Positions 32,374 to 33,932 of a stretch of 33,932 nucleotides of DNA are shown piece by piece. Below the pieces are notes generated by a model, which had not been told where the DNA came from, made no database searches, and was given only the letters and a program-made list of their open reading frames with translations. The position numbers and the translations under genes are program-made. This DNA comes from Candidatus Gastranaerophilales bacterium (lineage in GTDB: Bacteria; Cyanobacteriota; Vampirovibrionia; Gastranaerophilales; Gastranaerophilaceae), in assembly GCA_944325075.1 (NCBI GenBank), contig CALUYU010000025.1:1-33932 (forward strand). The letters are read 5' to 3'. Within the stretch, counting starts at the first letter, position 1. Every line of letters begins with the position of its first letter.

Positions 32374-32850
32374 ATGAATTTTGAAGAAGTAAGAACTTAC
32401 GTTAATAAATATTGTAAACTTCGTGATGTACAGTTTGCCGCTTACGAAATGTATGCACGAAAACATAATCTTACGGCAAGAGAACTGTTTGTTCTGGACA
32501 TAATATGGTTTGCCCCTGCTCGCCGCTGCCTTCAGTCAGAAATTTGTGAAAGATTATCCGCAACCAAACAAACAATCAGTGCTATTATCAAAAAATTTAT
32601 GAAGAAAGGATATATATCACTTGAAGTATCTCCGAATGACCGTCGAAATAAAGTTATCAGGTTTACAAATTCCGGTATAGATTATGTAAAAAAGATAATT
32701 CCTCCTGCAGCGGATGCGGAAATAAATGCTATGGGAGAACTTAATGCAAATGAGATTAAAGAACTTGTACGGCTAACAACAATTTTTTCTAATTACATGA
32801 AAAATAAGTTTGACAATATAAAAATTGATAATAGAGAAAGGAGAATATAA
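32374..32850 (+). CDS. MarR-family transcriptional regulator
   Basis: A 158-aa winged-helix regulator from ATG 32374; a TTG at 32362 is the alternative start but lies inside the operator. The wHTH is clear: LTARELFVLDIIW, then LQSEICERLSATKQTISAII as recognition helix, and a wing with NDRRNKVIRFT. Dimerisation helices flank it. The stop overlaps the start of the nitroreductase by one base (TAATG), so the two are coupled. The palindrome immediately upstream is its likely binding site. The ligand is unknown; MarR-nitroreductase pairs usually respond to quinones, phenolics or other electrophiles, which is family knowledge only. Confidence 0.9.
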   Translation: MNFEEVRTYVNKYCKLRDVQFAAYEMYARKHNLTARELFVLDIIWFAPARRCLQSEICERLSATKQTISAIIKKFMKKGYISLEVSPNDRRNKVIRFTNSGIDYVKKIIPPAADAEINAMGELNANEIKELVRLTTIFSNYMKNKFDNIKIDNRERRI

Positions 32851-33470
32851 TGGATTTATATGAAGCTATTTACAACAGACGTATTGTAAGAGATTTTAAA
32901 GACAAAAGTGTACCGGATGAAGTCCTAAAAAAAATTATTGATGCGGGGCTTCAAGCTCCGACTCATGATCATTTAAGGAATTGGGAATTTGTAATCTTAA
33001 AAGCAAGGGAAGATAAAGAAAGGGCTTTACAGTTTGTAAAACAAGGTGTTGAACCAACTCTTGAGATCCTAAAACAGACTCTTGTAACCGGAACACCGCA
33101 ACAAAAAATGTATGCAGTTGCTATGCCAAGACAATATTCAATGTTAATGAATGCTTCACATATAATACTGCCCTTCTTTAAGTCAAATTCAGGTGTTATG
33201 AATCCAACATCAGTAAGTTCCTTAAACCCTCTTTCTTCTATTTGGTGTGTGATCGAAAATATCTTTCTTGCAGCTACCGCAGAGGGGCTGGCTTGTTCAA
33301 TGAGAATTACTGTTGGGGAAGAGGGGGAAAATGTTGCAAAAATTTTAGAAGCGCCTGAGAATTATCTATTACCTTGCTACATTGGTCTTGGCTATGCTTC
33401 TGATGATAATATAGAGGTTGAACAGGTAAAATATACTGCAGAAGAAAAAATGCACTATGGCAAATGGTAA
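32850..33470 (+). CDS. Nitroreductase-family FMN oxidoreductase
   Basis: A 206-aa flavoprotein of the nitroreductase fold, which reduces nitro or quinone compounds with NAD(P)H. The FMN-binding start is typical (YEAIYNRRIVRDFKDKSVP, with R10/R11), followed by GLQAPTHDHLRNWEFVIL. The helix SIWCVIENIFLAATAEGLACS (from about 129) and the GLGYAS segment are also conserved. A strong ribosome-binding site (AGAAAGGAG) lies within the end of the marR gene. It is the second and last gene of the operon and is followed by a bidirectional terminator. Confidence 0.88.
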   Translation: MDLYEAIYNRRIVRDFKDKSVPDEVLKKIIDAGLQAPTHDHLRNWEFVILKAREDKERALQFVKQGVEPTLEILKQTLVTGTPQQKMYAVAMPRQYSMLMNASHIILPFFKSNSGVMNPTSVSSLNPLSSIWCVIENIFLAATAEGLACSMRITVGEEGENVAKILEAPENYLLPCYIGLGYASDDNIEVEQVKYTAEEKMHYGKW

Positions 33471-33525
33471 GCAATTTGATAAATTTACTTAAAGGCTTAC
33501 TACAGAGTTTCCTATTTAAAAGACA

Positions 33526-33553
33526 AAAAAAGAGGGTCTAAAACCCTCTTTTT
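33526..33553. terminator. Bidirectional terminator between nitroreductase and tRNA-Leu
   Basis: An AAGAGGGT stem (33529-33536) pairs with ACCCTCTT (33543-33550) around a short loop. T-runs lie on the 3' side on both strands (CTTTTT plus strand, A-run at 33525-33530 read as T on minus). It lies between convergent genes ending at 33470 and 33557. Confidence 0.8.
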
Positions 33554-33556
33554 AAA

Positions 33557-33638
33557 TGGTGGGCATGAAGAGATTCGAACTCCCACGCGTTAGCACTAGT
33601 TCCTAAGACTAGCGTGTCTACCATTCCACCACATGCCC
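33557..33638 (-). tRNA. tRNA-Leu (anticodon UAG)
   Basis: Read on the minus strand: acceptor stem GGGCATG/CATGCCC, discriminator A and an encoded CCA (33557-33559). The D-arm is GTG..CAC with GG at 18/19. The anticodon stem is CTAGT/ACTAG with loop CTTAGGA (anticodon TAG). The variable arm is 11-12 nt and the T-arm has loop TTCGAAT. The long variable arm confirms a class II tRNA. The encoded CCA contrasts with tRNA-Pro at the other end of the window. Its upstream side carries an array of copies of its own 5' part. Confidence 0.92.
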
Positions 33639-33684
33639 ACATATTCGATTGTCAAATCTTTCAGATTTGAGGCGTGTCTACCAC

Positions 33685-33724
33685 CTCTCACAAAACGATA
33701 TTCAATCGTTTTGTTCGGCAGAGT
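33685..33724 (-). repeat. D-loop hairpin element, Leu-array copy 1
   Basis: In minus-strand sense the ends are ACTCTGCCGAAC and GTGAGAG, with an 8-bp stem CAAAACGA/TCGTTTTG. The loop is TTGAATA here and TTGAGTA in the other two Leu copies. Those copies lie at 33782-33821 and 33879-33918. Relative to the Pro-array copies, one A-T pair is missing and another is replaced by G-C, so pairing is preserved. Confidence 0.85.
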
Positions 33725-33781
33725 ACCACATGCCCACATATTCGATTGTCAAATCTTCCAGATTTGAGGCGTGTCTACCAC

Positions 33782-33821
33782 CTCTCACAAAACGATACTC
33801 AATCGTTTTGTTCGGCAGAGT
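33782..33821 (-). repeat. D-loop hairpin element, Leu-array copy 2
   Basis: Same 40-nt element as at 33685-33724 but with loop TTGAGTA. It interrupts the D-loop of the second tRNA-Leu 5' fragment. Confidence 0.85.
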
Positions 33822-33878
33822 ACCACATGCCCACATATTCGATTGTCAAATCTTTCAGATTTGAGGCGTGTCTACCAC

Positions 33879-33918
33879 CTCTCACAAAACGATACTCAAT
33901 CGTTTTGTTCGGCAGAGT
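33879..33918 (-). repeat. D-loop hairpin element, Leu-array copy 3
   Basis: Same element as the copy at 33782-33821, followed by the start of a further tRNA-Leu 5' fragment at the window edge. Confidence 0.85.
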
Positions 33919-33932
33919 ACCACATGCCCACA

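Larger units (their letters stand above)
33641..33932 (-). repeat. 97-bp tandem array of hairpin-interrupted tRNA-Leu 5' fragments upstream of tRNA-Leu
   Basis: Three consecutive 97-bp units (33641-33737, 33738-33834, 33835-33931) lie on the 5' side of tRNA-Leu, in the same orientation. In minus-strand sense each unit contains GGGCATGTGGT (tRNA positions 1-11), then the 40-nt hairpin element, then TGGTAGACACGC (second half of the D-arm). A spacer with hairpin CAAATCT/AGATTTG follows. The units are not identical: the element loop is TTGAATA in the first and TTGAGTA in the next two, and the second unit differs in the spacer loop. This argues against simple assembly duplication. The array runs off the window end. 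Confidence 0.92.

Noticed and set aside
33641-33932. CRISPR array at the right end (and at 1-317)
   Set aside because: Whole 97- or 132-bp units repeat with no unique spacers. The units contain recognisable tRNA pieces, and no cas genes are nearby.

Overview
This 33.9 kb, AT-rich window probably comes from a non-photosynthetic relative of Cyanobacteria (Melainabacteria/Vampirovibrionia, most likely Gastranaerophilales). This is inferred from gene content. The ATP synthase cluster runs a-c-b'-b-delta-alpha-gamma, with separate b and b' subunits and no beta/epsilon genes, as in cyanobacteria. Its gamma subunit lacks the regulatory insert of photosynthetic cyanobacteria. The remaining genes mix housekeeping functions with large lineage-specific proteins. 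Both window ends fall inside tandem repeats, as expected if this is a contig that broke at repeats.

Layout. 1-391: a 132-bp tandem repeat array leading directly into tRNA-Pro(CGG). 373-2542 (-): cca and rsmE; the cca end overlaps the tRNA antisense. 2921-6634 (+): two tandem paralogous unknown proteins. 6746-6898 (+): a candidate 6S-like RNA. 6993-8936 (-): dnaX. 8980-9858 (+): an LD-carboxypeptidase. 9913-10998: a secreted VWA protein and a small Gly/Tyr/His-rich protein, end to end. 11104-16729 (-): recG, a short glucan-phosphorylase-family protein lacking the PLP lysine, and a methionine gamma-lyase-family protein. 16860-17219 (+): a small unknown protein. 17276-22494 (-): the ATP synthase cluster, with a small zinc-finger membrane protein between alpha and gamma. 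22682-26195 (+): a very large EF-hand protein split by a +1 frameshift at an A7 run. 26245-27846 (+): birA and a degenerate PurD-like protein. 27838-30317 (-): an orphan CpaE/CpaF pair behind a structured leader RNA. 30707-32212 (+): a large unknown protein. 32374-33470 (+): a marR/nitroreductase operon behind a perfect 10-bp palindrome. 33557-33932 (-): tRNA-Leu(UAG) preceded by a 97-bp tandem array.

The most unusual signal is at the two ends. Unrelated tRNA genes (Pro and Leu) are each preceded, on the same strand, by an array of tRNA 5'-part fragments. Each fragment is interrupted in the D-loop by the same roughly 40-nt hairpin: constant ends ACTCTGCCGAAC and GTGAGAG, loop TTGAGTA. The hairpin stems differ between the arrays by compensatory changes. 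I know of no described element with this architecture. A second theme is a set of long unknown proteins sharing a short N-terminal [PV]-[SA]-F-T-G motif, which may be a lineage-specific signal.
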